A stretch of 64,000 bases of DNA, taken from the NCBI GenBank assembly GCA_019055375.1, contig JAHQIW010002262.1, positions 62,001 to 126,000 on the forward strand. Reading direction: 5' to 3'. Position 1 is the stretch's first letter. Each line of letters begins with the position of its first letter. The position numbers and the translations under genes were made by a program. The stretch is from Parelaphostrongylus tenuis. Its lineage: Eukaryota > Nematoda > Chromadorea > Rhabditida > Metastrongylidae. Shown piece by piece: positions 35,692 through 47,910 of this stretch. Below the pieces are notes generated by a model. That model was not told the DNA's origin. It made no database searches and worked only from the letters and a program-made list of their open reading frames with translations.

Positions 35692-38600
35692 ATGCAAGTG
35701 GAGAGAATATTACTAATAACGGCAAATGTTGGCTCGATTTTCGAACAGGATCGACGGCTTCAAAAAGCCTGGCTGCAGGCGTTGGTACAGGTTTGTTCCG
35801 ATTCATAAACAGCGATGAGAACAACCGATTTCGTAAGCAGTTTATCAAAGAGATAGCGCAGCTGAGTAAAGAGCGGACATCTCACGGCTCAGCGGTAGAA
35901 GATTTTTCTGAGTTCATAAGTTGTCGTCAAATTATTCGATATATTCGAGATCGAATGCCAACGTTACTCGTAGTTGCATGCTGTAGAGCACCTTTGAGAT
36001 TTACATGTATTTCTGAATATTTCTTCAAAACTTGGACTTTAACGCCTGGTTTTTTTTTTGAATGATTAAAATTCATATCTACAGATTCGTCTGCGTGCAA
36101 TCAAGCATCAATAACAGCGATTTTGTCTAGGAAAATTCTTTGATGTATGGACGCGGGGTAGTGTCTGTTCTAATTGTATTTCTATTTCCAGCGGATTAAC
36201 GATGAAATGGCCGATATTGTGGTCATTCACATGCAAGAGACTGGAGGAAAACAGTTGGTCATTCCTTGTACGCTCTCTCATCAACCACTTCACCCTTACA
36301 ATTACCGATTTTCTTTCGTCTACGAATGGAGCCGAGTGCGGTTCTGTTCGAATGCCATCGTCCCTTAATAGAGTAATTAGCAGTAGTTGACTAGATATGT
36401 CCATGTGAATTGTATATTTTCGATCGTTTTCGATCGTTTCAGTTATGTTGAATGTGCATGGCAAGTGCCGAAATTTATTGAGGAGTTGACATCAGGATTA
36501 CCGAAATATCCAACCGTTCGAGCATATCTCGATCTAGAACACGAAGCACCCACCTTTACGGTGAGCGAATCGGATCTCTGACAATTTCCCTTTTGGCAAT
36601 TTGATAGGCCTAATTAGGTCTGTAATCATTTTTTTGTTCACGAAATCCCATCTGAAACTTTCTAATCCCAATCCCGCTCTGAAACTTCTTTTGAGTCCAT
36701 TCTAAGCCTCTTTTAGTCCATTTTGAGACCTTCTAAGAAGTCTTAAGATCCCTGGGGCTGTGACTTATTATGGTCTTTTGTGAAGATTTAAGTAGAAATG
36801 TGTAATTATCTATGCGTAGTTGACGACTTATAAATTTCAGGCCTTGGGATCTATTATGTTCGTTCGTGATGAATCTACTGGTTTAGTATCACAGTTCAAT
36901 TTCGTAACCAGATCGTATGTAACTGTTGAAAAAGGAGTGCATATTTCAATCGACGGTTTGGAGCACTCTCCCGTCATTGTCAAAAGAAAGTTTCCGAAAC
37001 ATTTCTGGCCTACTATCAAGTGGGGACGCAAGGGATATATGCAGACGCGATGGAAACTAAACAACTTGTAAGTCGATCGAAATTACATTTAAGCAATTTG
37101 CATGATATTCCCAGCGACATGAGTCCATCGATTCTATCCGAAGAAATTTTGAGAAGCCAGCTTTCCGTACAGAGCGTACTGGTTAGATGGCCGTCGATAG
37201 TGTGAACTACTTTTCTATTATCCTTGAGGAAAATCTGTTATTTCAGAACGTTCGATTTTGTCAATGTGCATCTTTTCCATGACGAATCAAATCTAGCTTT
37301 GATTCATGAGGTAAGTAGCGATAATATTCTGTTAGTCTTCTAATTCTTTTCCCCTTCAATTGGAACAGCGAATGAATGTCGTTTCAGAATCCTCTTTTGT
37401 ACAGTACTAATAGAAAACGGGCACTTGACTACGTGTTGGAGCAGCTAACGTCTTCCGATGGAGTGTGCTGTCCTTTTAGATTTATTTTTGGAGACCTCAA
37501 CTTTCGACTTGATTGTCCTTCATTTCTCAATGTGAGTGGGTTTTGTGGTAATCTTGTTTCATAGTTACATACTAAGTTGTTCGAAAAATAATCTCCATAA
37601 TCGACTTCCGATAATAAATACGAACGTTTTAGCTTGTAATAAGCGTAACAGTACAAATAGAAACCATTTAAATTCCAACGGCATGAAAATGTACCTATGC
37701 ATCACTTTGGGATTTTATGATTTCGGAGTTTGTGAGTTTTGTGAAGGATTTTCCAACGATGGTTTGGATGTTGATGCCTTTCTGTTCTTAGGAAGTGACT
37801 GATTATCTGGATGAGTGAGTTGGACTGTTGTAGTTCAAATTACTTTCTACGGAGTCATTGGTGCTGCATGTGATCGTGGCAATCATCAACTTTACAGTTC
37901 TGGTTTACTTTTTCTTCGGTATTCTGGTAATACTTCTCCAATCCAACGGTAATCATAGAACAAATGTTTCGGTACTTCATCTTGCTTTAAACACTTTACA
38001 CAGTATCATCGACTTTCCTAGGCATCCCAATTTTGCGAAACGTCACAGTGTTCTAGACAAATGAATACTCTGTGCTGCTCATAGAAAAAACGCTCAACCC
38101 TTGTGAAACTCGTTGTTTCAATCCATCCTCCACTAGTTTAGGCTAGCAATTGTCTAGATTTTTCTTCACTTTCGACTCTGGCTCATATTTACTGGTTTTA
38201 GAATTCGTACCACACCAATATTTACTTTTTTGGTTGTGTATTTGAGTGCTGTCTGCTTCGAATTCAACTTTTTTGAACGTCATCGTCGATGGCAATCAGT
38301 CGTTCTCGATTCTTTTTAGTTTTTTAGGTATTTTTTCTACCCGGAGAGTTTTTATATCGACGTTTTACACCACTCGCTAACGACTCCGTGGTCAAAATGA
38401 CGTAGATCTTTTCAATTTTCTGCTTTCCTTTTTGTCCTATAAGCTTAAGCGGACCACGTATTTTCATTGAACGAAACGTTGTTGCAATAATAGATAGCGA
38501 AATTTGTGTCTTACATGGTAGGTAAAGAGAGAGAGTCCATGGCCGAGTGGTCGTGATGCTCGTAGCGGCACAGAGCTGATCCTGATTACCAACAGTCTAC

Positions 38601-41600
38601 AGCAGCCAGTAATGAATGCAGCATGCAATGCTATAACCAGGCTATCTTCCATGGCAAGGAGACGTGCTCAACCAGTAAAATACAACGTTCAAAAAGTAGA
38701 CAAGAAACGAACTGAAATGCTAGAAGTACTGGGATCCGCACAGTGACAGAAATTTCGAGACGTAATAAATAAAACAAAGGAAAAGTAAATTGCACATAAA
38801 TGCAAGAGGTATATTTGTAATACATCAATTCGAAGGCATAAAGTACCACTAAAGTTGGAGTGTCAGAGTTCAAAAATCTGGCTTAATTTTTCGAACAACG
38901 CATTATGTTTAATTATCGAACGTTTATGATGGGAATTGCAGCGCTTGACAGAGAGAGCATCATTGCATCCGCTAGATGAACAGCACGGATCAGTGGCTGA
39001 TGGTCTACAGGCGAATGCTATTGCACCTGTATCTGATCACCTTCGACGAACTGTCTCTGCCATCGAGTTTCGCAGGGAAGCAGAAGACGACATAAACAGC
39101 GGGTAAGAACTACTTACTTGTCCATTGATGTAGAGTGATGTGCGAAACTTTCCGCTCACGCGGGACTCGAACCCACATCTTATTCTGTCTGCGAGCGCGT
39201 GCTCTATCCCGTTGCACTAGTGATGCCCATTTTGCTCACCACTCTTTCTACTCTATAGCACATCTATTTGTCAGCCGCCAACTGTCTACGGTCTGGCCCG
39301 GGTAGGCGGTATCGACGTTGAACCCAGTCACGCTAACAGATATTGGGTATTGATGATCAGATGAAATTCTTTTTATTTAACCGCTTCTAGCTGTAGTAAC
39401 CGGGCCAGGCCGTAGACGGTTGGCGGCTGACTTATAGGTGCGTCTTAGCGTAAAAAGAGTGGTGTACAAAATGCGCGTCCGTAATGCAACGGGTTAGAGC
39501 ACGCGCTCCCGGATAGAGTGGGATATGGGTTCGAATCCCGCCTGACGCGAAAGTTTTGCACATAGCACACCAATGGGTATATTTGAAAGTTCATACCACC
39601 GCTAAAAGCGGTTAAATATAAGGAATTTCACTTGTTCATTATTATTTGTTGAACCTTGATGGACGACGTGTACCAGTCGAGGTACACGATTATTTGGAGG
39701 CGTTTCTCGCTATTAAATCTCTGCAATTTCAACAGTATTTTTGGTTTTAAGAAAGCCTTTCTATTACGCCGCAGCAGCGTAAATAAAATTATATTTAACA
39801 CTCAGTTTGCTTTATTTGCTCGGCTGAGACTTGTATATGGTCTTCGTCAAACACTGGTCATTCTATAGCGCAAATCTCGAGGATTTTGATGCTGTGACTG
39901 GTTTCTTGAAAAGTTATTATAGAACGTTGCAAGTGCGAAAAGAATACTACGTTTAGCGCTCAAAATTTCTATCGTACAGAAAAGTTATATAAGCACGAAA
40001 AACATAAGACCACATAGAGAAGATCATGGAGTACAAGAGTAACACAAAAACCTAAAGTTTTACCGTCCAAACGAAGGAAATTCTCTAATTGAATAACGAA
40101 GATAGCGCACGTCTTGCGAGTTGCGCTCTGTGATCGATCAACTGCCGTCCCTAAATTGTTAAGTATAGCAAATTTTTTTTAGAAAATTTGCATGACATGT
40201 GGAGACTTTGTCTTGTAACGTTCTTCTTCAAATACTTTCTTTTTTGACAGCTATTTATTTGTCACTCTAATCATGACTGAGTCTTGAAACTTAACAGTCC
40301 TAATAGATTCGGCACCTACCGAATTTCTATATTATTTTATGTTTCATTTCAGTTGTGTTCTGCGAATTGAAAAGAAGAGATTTGATTATTTCAATCACAA
40401 AAAATTACTGGACGACTGGAAGTCTTATCTGGAAGATGACCGTGAAGCGAAAAACTTCAAGCAGTTGCATGAACTTCCAATCAACTTCCCACCAACGTAG
40501 GTATCCTTTATAAGATTCCAGAATCCTTCGCAACGAAATTGCTGAATTTGCAATTTCTTTCTGTATTTCATCATGCTTTTAGTCTTTTTCTCCTTATTTG
40601 ATAACTTTGCCATGTTTTTGTAAGGCAAATGCCTTGCAAGTTATCCGAAAGAGCTTATGATTGTCGAAACGTATATTTTACAAAGTAGGATAATTGCAAC
40701 GAAGAAATTAGTATGAGAGCAAGAAGACAAAGCGACAGTCTTTTACTGTTCAGTCTCCATTAGTATGCAGTTCATTATCAGCGTGACGCCTGGTTACTTG
40801 CATGTCCACAAAGGTTATACTATACAGCCCTACTCTTCTTGAAATTTCTAAATCAACCACTCGGCTACGCCCTCCCCCCCCCCCTTTTTTTTTCCCCCTC
40901 ATTTAGATGATTCATTACTGGAGTACTGCAATGCGTAGATGTGGGCTTCTAACGTTGATCTTAGAGAATACGTGAGAATGTTCTATCTATTGAAGTACAA
41001 CAACCAGTTTTGAGGAGTCAAATCGTATCAGTTCTGGACTTTTCACAGTAAATTTGATGCACATCCACCCTGCCCTAAGTTCCAACACTAATGCTCAAGA
41101 AAAGCCGACTAGCACTCTGAAGCCTCTCACAGTGTTCTCTTTTTCTTTTTTCCACGGTCTTCTCGTATCAGTACATGACCATTACGTAAAGTCTAAGCTG
41201 GTCATGATTCCTTTAATTTATCCAGAAAAGTGATTAGTTGTTTTTCTGAGTTACTCTACATATCTTCATGAGGGTATGCGATAGGTTGAACATCTCCTCT
41301 CCATGAAGTGATTTCACATTAACATTCGTAATCCGTTGAAAGACAGTAACTTATAGTTATCCATGGAGTGAGAATCCTGAAGAGTCAGAAGTGATGATGA
41401 AGACTCGTGCTCCAGCGTGGTGCGATCGTGTTCTGATGAATGCACTTGCGTATGCAATTGTAAAAGAAGGGAATCCCAGCTATTCGTCGTTTGGCAGAGA
41501 CATCTGTACTGGAGATCACAAGGTAATTTCACTGAATACCTAGAAAACAAGAGTGATGCTAAATTTTCTTGAATTTCAGCCCGTTGCCCTCGCTTTCTCT

Positions 41601-41612
41601 CTGAATTTGTGA
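35692..41612 (+). CDS. ipp-5: Type I inositol-1,4,5-trisphosphate 5-phosphatase (INPP5A/IPP-5)
   Basis: Ten exons: 35692-35790, 36192-36253, 36443-36560, 36841-37067, 37247-37310, 37388-37531, 38942-39102, 40353-40496, 41357-41522, 41580-41612. They join in phase with no internal stop into 405 residues, close to human INPP5A (about 412). The enzyme removes the 5-phosphate of Ins(1,4,5)P3 and so damps calcium release. The N-terminus reads MQVERILLITANVGSIFEQ, the Mg-binding Glu lies in MQETGGK, and later come GRKGYMQTRW, FDFVNVHLFHD, signature motif 1 FGDLNFRLD and motif 2 RAPAWCDRVLM, then GDHKPV. All catalytic residues are present. The protein stops ten residues after GDHK (PVALAFSLNL) and lacks the C-terminal CAAX box of mammalian type I enzymes. 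The introns have mostly TTTCAG acceptors; the intron after exon 7 holds two head-to-head SINEs. Confidence 0.95.
38525..38610 (+). repeat. tRNA-like SINE fragment, family C (in ipp-5 intron 6)
   Basis: GTCCATGGCCGAGTGGTCGT followed by GATGCTCGTAGCGGCACAGA matches the other family C pieces. The box A sequence TGGCCGAGTGGT is that of leucine/serine tRNAs. No clear B box follows. Confidence 0.5.
39110..39395 (-). mobile_element. tRNA-derived SINE, family A (minus strand, ipp-5 intron 7)
   Basis: The minus strand shows GTGCAACGGGATAGAGCACG and the B box GGGTTCGAGTCCC, with upstream GACAGTTGGCGGCTGACAAA. It faces the plus-strand copy that starts at about 39400, forming an inverted pair inside an intron. 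Confidence 0.75.
39400..39640 (+). mobile_element. tRNA-derived SINE, family A (plus strand, ipp-5 intron 7)
   Basis: Blocks GACGGTTGGCGGCTGACTTA and GTCCGTAATGCAACGGGTTA, the B box GGGTTCGAATCCC, and the tail ACCACCGCTAAAAGCGGTTA are all present. The tRNA-like head is well kept, so this may be one of the younger copies. Confidence 0.75.
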
Positions 41613-42484
41613 TTCGTCCACTTATACCCAGAGCTACTCATCCAGTCACTTGCTGCATCAGCACTACAAAGTATAGTGATGGTCATTCATAGTAGATTCG
41701 ATACTAATTTATGTTTAGCGCGTCATAGATTCCCAGCAAAAAATAGCAGCTTCTGGCCAGTTTGAAGCAATGTAACTGAATATGCTTTGTAACGTTTAAC
41801 TTAACATCTTCGAAAGCCCAAGAAGCACGATGATTCCTCAAATGTTTTGATTGCATACACTAGCTTACTAATCCAGATTAACTTAACCAAATTGACATTT
41901 TTACATGAAGGCACATCTCATGTGCCACTTCCTGTATTGTGGTATTCGAACGGTTTGTCGTTTTCTTTACAGATGTACTCGTTACAAGTTCTAACTGGTA
42001 ATATTGAATTCCAATTTTTATCTAATAATTCGCTTTTGGGTCACAGGTGCTCATCTAAAAGAGTGAACACCAGTTATCTAGAATAAATTGTATTTCCATA
42101 GCCTCTACTTTAAGCAGTTCTACAGAAATAAATTCGTTATAATAAGTTGATACCACAGTGTTACAATATCAAACAGCACTGGTCACCAAGGATCGATGTA
42201 TGCACGTACAGTAGCACAGTATATTGTGACAATAGAAGAGATGGGAATTAACATTGCGACGCACATTCACAAGGCGATAGTCCGGTTAAAACCATTTCAA
42301 AAACTAGTACTGTGCGTAATTCAGTGTTCAAAAAGAACAATCAACATGAACAATATTCTTGACACTACAATAGGCACTAAAGCATATATCATCGTAGACG
42401 ATGATTCGAAGTAGTAGAAGAAGTTTGAACTTGTAATTCAAAGATTTCCGGTCGTGCAGAATTTCCTAGTGATTGTAACCGACT
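41613..42484. other. Convergent intergenic or 3' UTR space between ipp-5 and hsp-25
   Basis: About 870 bp separates the two stop codons. AATAAA occurs on the plus strand near 42084 and 42127, possible polyadenylation signals for ipp-5 if its 3' UTR is about 0.5 kb. No gene is seen. Confidence 0.4.
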
Positions 42485-45400
42485 TTACTGTTGAATCGCT
42501 AAATGTGGAAGTGGAGCTTCAACGGTGAGCACGCCATCTGTGGATAGAGTTGACGAAATTTGCTCAGGATTAGTTCCGCGTGGAAGAAGAAATTCCTGAG
42601 CAAAAACAAAATAACACAACTTATTAATGGAATGTATCAAAGAAGCTATGGAAGAGAGCATTTTTTCAAATAGATAATCCATTTAATAATGTACACTTTT
42701 TAGAAGCTAATCTCAATCTGTTTGCCCTTCATCTCTTGGTAATGTATTGTTTCATACGGTTTACATCCGAAGTACCATGGATTTAATCGGTTTACGGTAT
42801 ACGGCTGGCGTATTGATTAGAGTTGCCCTGCGTCGTACACAAGGTCGATGGTTCACGCTCACGACTCCAAGGCTTCCATCCCTCTGGGGTCGCTAATTGG
42901 TGCCGAATTTGTGTGGGAGGGTAAGCAGCATTTATTTGGTACAGCGGTAGGCCACCGCGAGTCATTGTAAAAGCCAGATATGCATTCAGTCTCCTCAAAC
43001 GAAGGAAAAAATTGAAGATGGATGCATGGCGCATCACTCAGGGATTGATCAACTCTGAGAGCTATACTCTTTATGCTACGCGACGAGATCAGCATCGGTT
43101 TAGTAGCATTCTGAAACGTCCCTATAACAGGTTTGAACATGTGTTATCAAAATTTCATCTCTTGTTCTTGCGCAGCTGCCTCCATCTCCATCCTCAAAAC
43201 TTGGATACAGAGAAGTAACACAGTTTGTCACCGAATTTCATAGAAAATTAACCATATCTTCATCATTTTCACAGCGAAATCACTTGATCCTAAAGTTTGC
43301 ATCGGGATCTCTCCAACGCTTTTTAACTTGGATTATTCTAACCACGATTGTCACCAGTGTGGTAAACAATAGCGCTGTATGTTATTGAATAATTATATAT
43401 ACAAAGGTTTAGCTGATCAGATCAGAGTTCAGGCAGGGGAACAGCTTAAAAAATTTTTAGTACAGAAGAATATTCTACTTGTATATACCCAGTACGACTG
43501 TACGACTGCTGCAATGGCGCGTGTAGCGCAGTTCTACAATACACCTCCGGTCGCTGGTTTGATCCCTCGCCATGGTAACATCAAATTTCTCAATAGTTCG
43601 AGGTCAGCAAATTGGTAGAAGACGTGTTTACGAACATAACGATGCTGACTTGATCGTCGATGTCATAGCACATCCCTTAGAAAGTGAGCAAAGTCGGAAG
43701 CTGTTACGTCGCTATCTTGGTGTAGGCAGGCATCTCTAATTCTTAACGATATCATCATATGACAAAAGAATGACTTACTCAGCACACACATAAGGATTGA
43801 GCAATGCGCTCACTCTCATGACCATAAGCATCGATTTTTGGAAAACTTACTCGTTTTAGTTAATGTCAACCTTATGATGGCCTACCCAAAGTTCCCGCGT
43901 AGTGACAACAAAGAGAAACTAATCGACTACTACCCCATCCATCTAGAGAACGCTTTTTCGTTTCTCTGACGAATACGTCACAACACAAGTATTTTGCAGT
44001 TGGCTAGGCATTCATCGAATGGAATACTGGGGAAGGCGGTTCAACAAATTGTTTGGTGACAATAAACATTTCAGTCTGAGGTTCTATTTGTCGATTATTT
44101 AATTCGACGTCTTTTAAAGATAAAAGTATGATATGTCATTTATTTCAAAACTAGCAATACTAATGAATGATGGGAACGCAGCGTAGTACTGATCTAATCA
44201 CGTGTAAATAGTAGCTTCATGTTAAGAAAATAAGAAGCAAATTAAGTCAATGACATTGATCTGTACCTGATTATACTCTCTGAATACTGTACGCTGTGGC
44301 GTTTTCTCCTCATGTTTCGCATGAACAAGAAGACGGTTGTCAATGGTCTTCACAGTTACCTCCTCGGGTTTGTATTGTGCGACATCAAATCTAGAGTGTT
44401 ACTCAATCCTTTATCGTTATCCGAGATAAGATTTCCTTCACGGTAACTTATGAAGGGAACTTCAAATTTACCTGAGTCGAAGAGTTTTACCATCGCTCTC
44501 GTCTTTGATTAAAGGGCTCTTGAGATTATCCAGGTATGGGTCGTATGTGGGTCGGGACATCAAATCAGAGTGACCTAAAGACACAGTTTACGCAAAAAAC
44601 GGTCAGCATTTGAAAGTGAAAGTCTGGAAAACACCGTAACGACCACGGATGCTTGTCAATTTTGAGCTGAGTGAAAGCCTTGGCAGCTGTCGAAAAATTA
44701 ATTCCTCAAACATTTTCCAGATAAGAGTCTATAATTTTCTAAATACGTCCATAATCAATACCCGCCGTCAGTACTGACTCTACACAAAACTTTACTAACG
44801 AACCAAATGACGACGTAGGCGGAGGAGCACCAAAACCTTCTTGTCGACGGGACGACTCGTGATGAGTGGAGTGTGTTGAGTTGTACGCTTGATTCGAGAG
44901 GGCAGATGGCGGAGCGCCAGGTCTGTAGCCTGACATATTAAGTACATCAAATTGAGGAACATCGAAAACCTGAGCACCTATAAGTTGCGTACCTAGGTAT
45001 CACTAGACATTCTCTAGAAGGCGTGTATACGAAGGTAAAACCAAGATTTAATTATGCAAAGTGCAAACGAAAGAAAATCTACGCAGATTTTGGCCCATCA
45101 GTGGGTGACAGTGACCTTGTCATACAAAAACAATTGCAATTAGTCTCATACAAGGCTTACATTGAAATTTTTTCCTCCTATTTACAGACTTAATTAAACG
45201 ATTTCTATCATGAAAAGAGTTAAGACCTCAATTTCTCACGAAATGGATCAGCGAATGCAAGAACGATGCTGTTTAGGCGCCTCATCAAATTAAACAATAT
45301 GTGTAGCGCTTTGATATAATGGAAGTTATCGGGAAAATCTAAGAGTCTCAACAAGTCAATTCTCAAATTAATTCTGCGTATTTCTCAATACAGAGCGGAA

Positions 45401-46489
45401 AACGAAATGGAGCGATTATTTGTTCAATAGATAGTGCGCAAGAATTCCATACGCTTCTGCTGGCGAAACGCTTGCAGAGTCGGCCCTCATTTCGAGTGCC
45501 CCGAACCTCCAACAACGCTTTTTACATTTAGAAACAAAGCCTCTTTTCGAAAACTGGCGATAACTTTTCGATTGATGAGGCAGTTCTCAAGCAGAAAAGT
45601 TGCCATATCCAAAAATGGACTTCGATTACTGGATTTTATCGCATGTGTATTTTTCATATATTCACCTCCCAAACTGATATGTTTACAAACAAGATATCCG
45701 GAAATTTTAAAATAAAATTAACATGTTTCATGACTTTCAACGTAAGAGAGGGAGAGAGATGGAATGCAAACATAACGATACATTAGGGAATCGCTACTAC
45801 ACAAAATCGCGTTAGCTCATTTGCTTTCGTGTTTGCAACAGAAGCTTTGAAGCAGTAAAGTGCAAGAATTATTTGTCATGACATCCAGAAAAACAGAACT
45901 TCATCGTGGTGGGACGGAATTCCCACCCTGCAGACAAAAAATATACATTTAAACATTTTTTCACTATAACGAATAAGATAACTATTAGCTGAGATATTAA
46001 GCTTGAAGCTGAAAAAAATTATATTTTTGCATCGCATGACTCCTATAGAGGTCACGCCGATGCGTAGGAGCTGATGATGATGAGATCATTGTATCTGTTG
46101 TACGTAAAAATCGCATGTTGAGGTGCACACCGATTGAATGTTTTGAAGGAGGAGCGTACAAGTAGGCCATCATGTGCACCTCTCTCTATGTTCGTCGTGG
46201 CTCGTTCCTAGGCTGCGGACTTATCGACTTCCCATCTGCTCTTTGGAGGGGCGCGGCCCCTCATCATCCTCCTCTTTCCCATATTGAAAGAAAAATGCCG
46301 ATACGTTTATCACAACGAGTCTATCTCTGGCAACAAATAAACACGATTACCTTCAAATTCCGAGCGAAGTCGTTTCATTTCGTCCTCAACGCGGCGCATC
46401 TCCTGTTCGAAACGATCTCTCATATTGCCAAACTCGTTATCGATTACGGAGTAGTTGCTACGATTTACGTCAATACGTCGCTCCGACAT
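42485..46489 (-). CDS. hsp-25: Small heat-shock protein, alpha-crystallin domain (hsp-25 type)
   Basis: Minus-strand exons: 46489-46351, 44969-44804, 44574-44472, 44390-44267 and 42595-42485. The start MSERRIDVNRSNYSVIDNEF lies five bases after TTTTTCAG, a likely SL trans-splice acceptor. A helical N-terminal arm (MRRVEDEMKRLRSEFE) is followed by a Pro/Ser-rich linker. The alpha-crystallin domain covers the last three exons: GKTLRLRFDVAQYKPEEVTV, DNRLLVHAKHEE, FREYNQEFLLPRG, and the conserved LSTDGVLTVEAPLP near the end. Such proteins form oligomers that hold unfolding clients. Exons 2-5 join in phase; exon 1 with its strong GTAATC donor leaves one base over. Either a small exon of 3n+2 bases lies between 44970 and 46350, or a weaker donor nine bases downstream is used. 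The product is about 213 residues. Identification as hsp-25 rests on the N-terminus. Confidence 0.9.
42780..43100 (+). mobile_element. tRNA-derived SINE, family B (in hsp-25 intron)
   Basis: The plus strand shows GTCGTACACAAGGTCGATGG and TTCACGCTCA (tRNA-like head), then GGTCGCTAATTGGTGCC, GTAAGCAGCATTTATTTGGT, GGCCACCGCGAGTCATTGTA, ATATGCATTCAG and CAGGGATTGATCAACTCTGA. It is on the opposite strand to hsp-25, inside its last intron. Confidence 0.7.
43510..43578 (+). repeat. tRNA-like sequence, decayed
   Basis: GCGTGTAGCGCAGTTCTACA has an A-box shape and GGTTTGATCCC a B-box shape about 40 bp later. The arms do not pair well enough for a working tRNA. It is probably a tRNA pseudogene or SINE head of another family. 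Confidence 0.35.
45000..46160. other. First intron of hsp-25, nothing firm
   Basis: A missing short exon of hsp-25 may lie here or in 46160-46350, where a GC-richer minus-strand stretch (46250-46165) begins after AAAG and encodes EEDDEGPRPSKEQMG in one frame. I could not find a donor that restores phase. Confidence 0.3.
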
Positions 46490-46499
46490 TTTCACTGAA

Positions 46500-47785
46500 A
46501 AACCACAATCAAATGTACTACTGCATGTGCAGCTGATCGCTCACAAAACGAGATGATATGCACCGAGCAATAAACTTCGTGCACATCAAAGCATTGCAAA
46601 TATGCACGCGCCTCACACACACACACTTCAGTCAAACCGTAACATCACATATTCTCGATTGTCTATCACAACTTCCTCTAGTTAAGTAGGACCAATCAGT
46701 CCGGTACTCATCTACAAGCGGCTCGTAAGAGCCAGACCGTGATCAAATCACAGTTTGAGGAAAAACGGAGAATAATCAATTATCCCGTAGGATTGCGATA
46801 CCATAAGCTGATGAATTCACCTCCATATGACATATGAGTACACGCGATAATTCTGACTCGTTTCTCAGAGACTAGTCACACCAATTAAAACTACGATCAA
46901 TAAGAACTCTCAAGACAATGTTTATATTTGGACACCTGGAAAGCCGAAAAATAAACATAAATCATAAACCCATCGAATTTTATGAGATTAGGTAAAAAGG
47001 AGATATGGGAAGTTAGAGGGAAAAAGGAAAATTTATAACTCAGCACGGGTTGAGTTTATTGAAAACTACCATATTACCGCAAATGCTAAATATGTGATAT
47101 TAGCTTGATTTGTAACAGTTTGCCCCTCAATCTTGAGGAACTTCTATGATCGTTATTATTATGTATATTGAGACTAAAATAAAGAATGTAGATCGCTTGC
47201 GCCGAATATTACAAAGCGGTTTGCATTTGTTTTCGTTTTCATGATCCATCACAGAAATCATGACTAGAACGAGATAGACAGCCAGCTCGAACACACACCT
47301 ATTTATTGAACGTATACCAAATGAGCTGCATACTGATTTCACAAGGTCAACTATATGGCATTAATACAGCCTGTAGCCAAATAAAAACAGCAACTACTAC
47401 ACCTCTTGTAACGGATACCGGAATTTTCGTAAGATCAGCCTGTCGATGTGTATAGCGATGATGACGAGGGCCTTGCTATTCAATTCAACACAGTGGGTGG
47501 TCCACATAGCATAGTGAAACGATGTCAAATGAAATACTTACTGTATCGTGATTAATAGTGTCAATGCGTTCACCTGCGTTCACCAAAGTTACCTCTCGCT
47601 AATAAAAGTGGAAACTCTTTATTAAAATTCAAAAAATGACAACGTATTGAAGAATAAAATAAACATAATTTTGGGCCCCATTTACATAGAGTGGTGAGCT
47701 TGACTACACACTGATTATTCTACGTCATCCTAGTCAAAGTAATTTATGATGTATTTGGATTGAAATGCCCTATAGACTAAAGCCA
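46500..47785. other. Upstream flank of hsp-25, nothing recognised
   Basis: This should hold the hsp-25 promoter. I did not find a convincing pair of GAA-TTC heat-shock elements close to the start. No gene is supported. Confidence 0.3.
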
Positions 47786-47789
47786 CACA

Positions 47790-47790
47790 G

Positions 47791-47828
<38 letters not shown>

Positions 47829-47910
47829 TATGTATATATATATATACATATATATGTATATATAGCTGCATATACATATACATATATATGTATTTATATG
47901 GATATATATG
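47790..47910. repeat. TA and TATACA microsatellite
   Basis: About 120 bp of TA dinucleotides interspersed with CATATATATG units. Confidence 0.9.

Noticed and set aside
35595..36065. 156-codon plus-strand frame across the ipp-5 first exon
   Set aside because: The real reading frame is a different one, starting at 35692, which matches the INPP5A N-terminus and ends at the donor at 35790.
43379..43618. Open frame with YDCTTAAMARVAQFYNTPPVAG, reminiscent of ligand-binding receptor domains
   Set aside because: It lies inside the hsp-25 intron, overlaps a tRNA-like repeat, lacks splice sites and any further receptor exons; similarity is probably chance.
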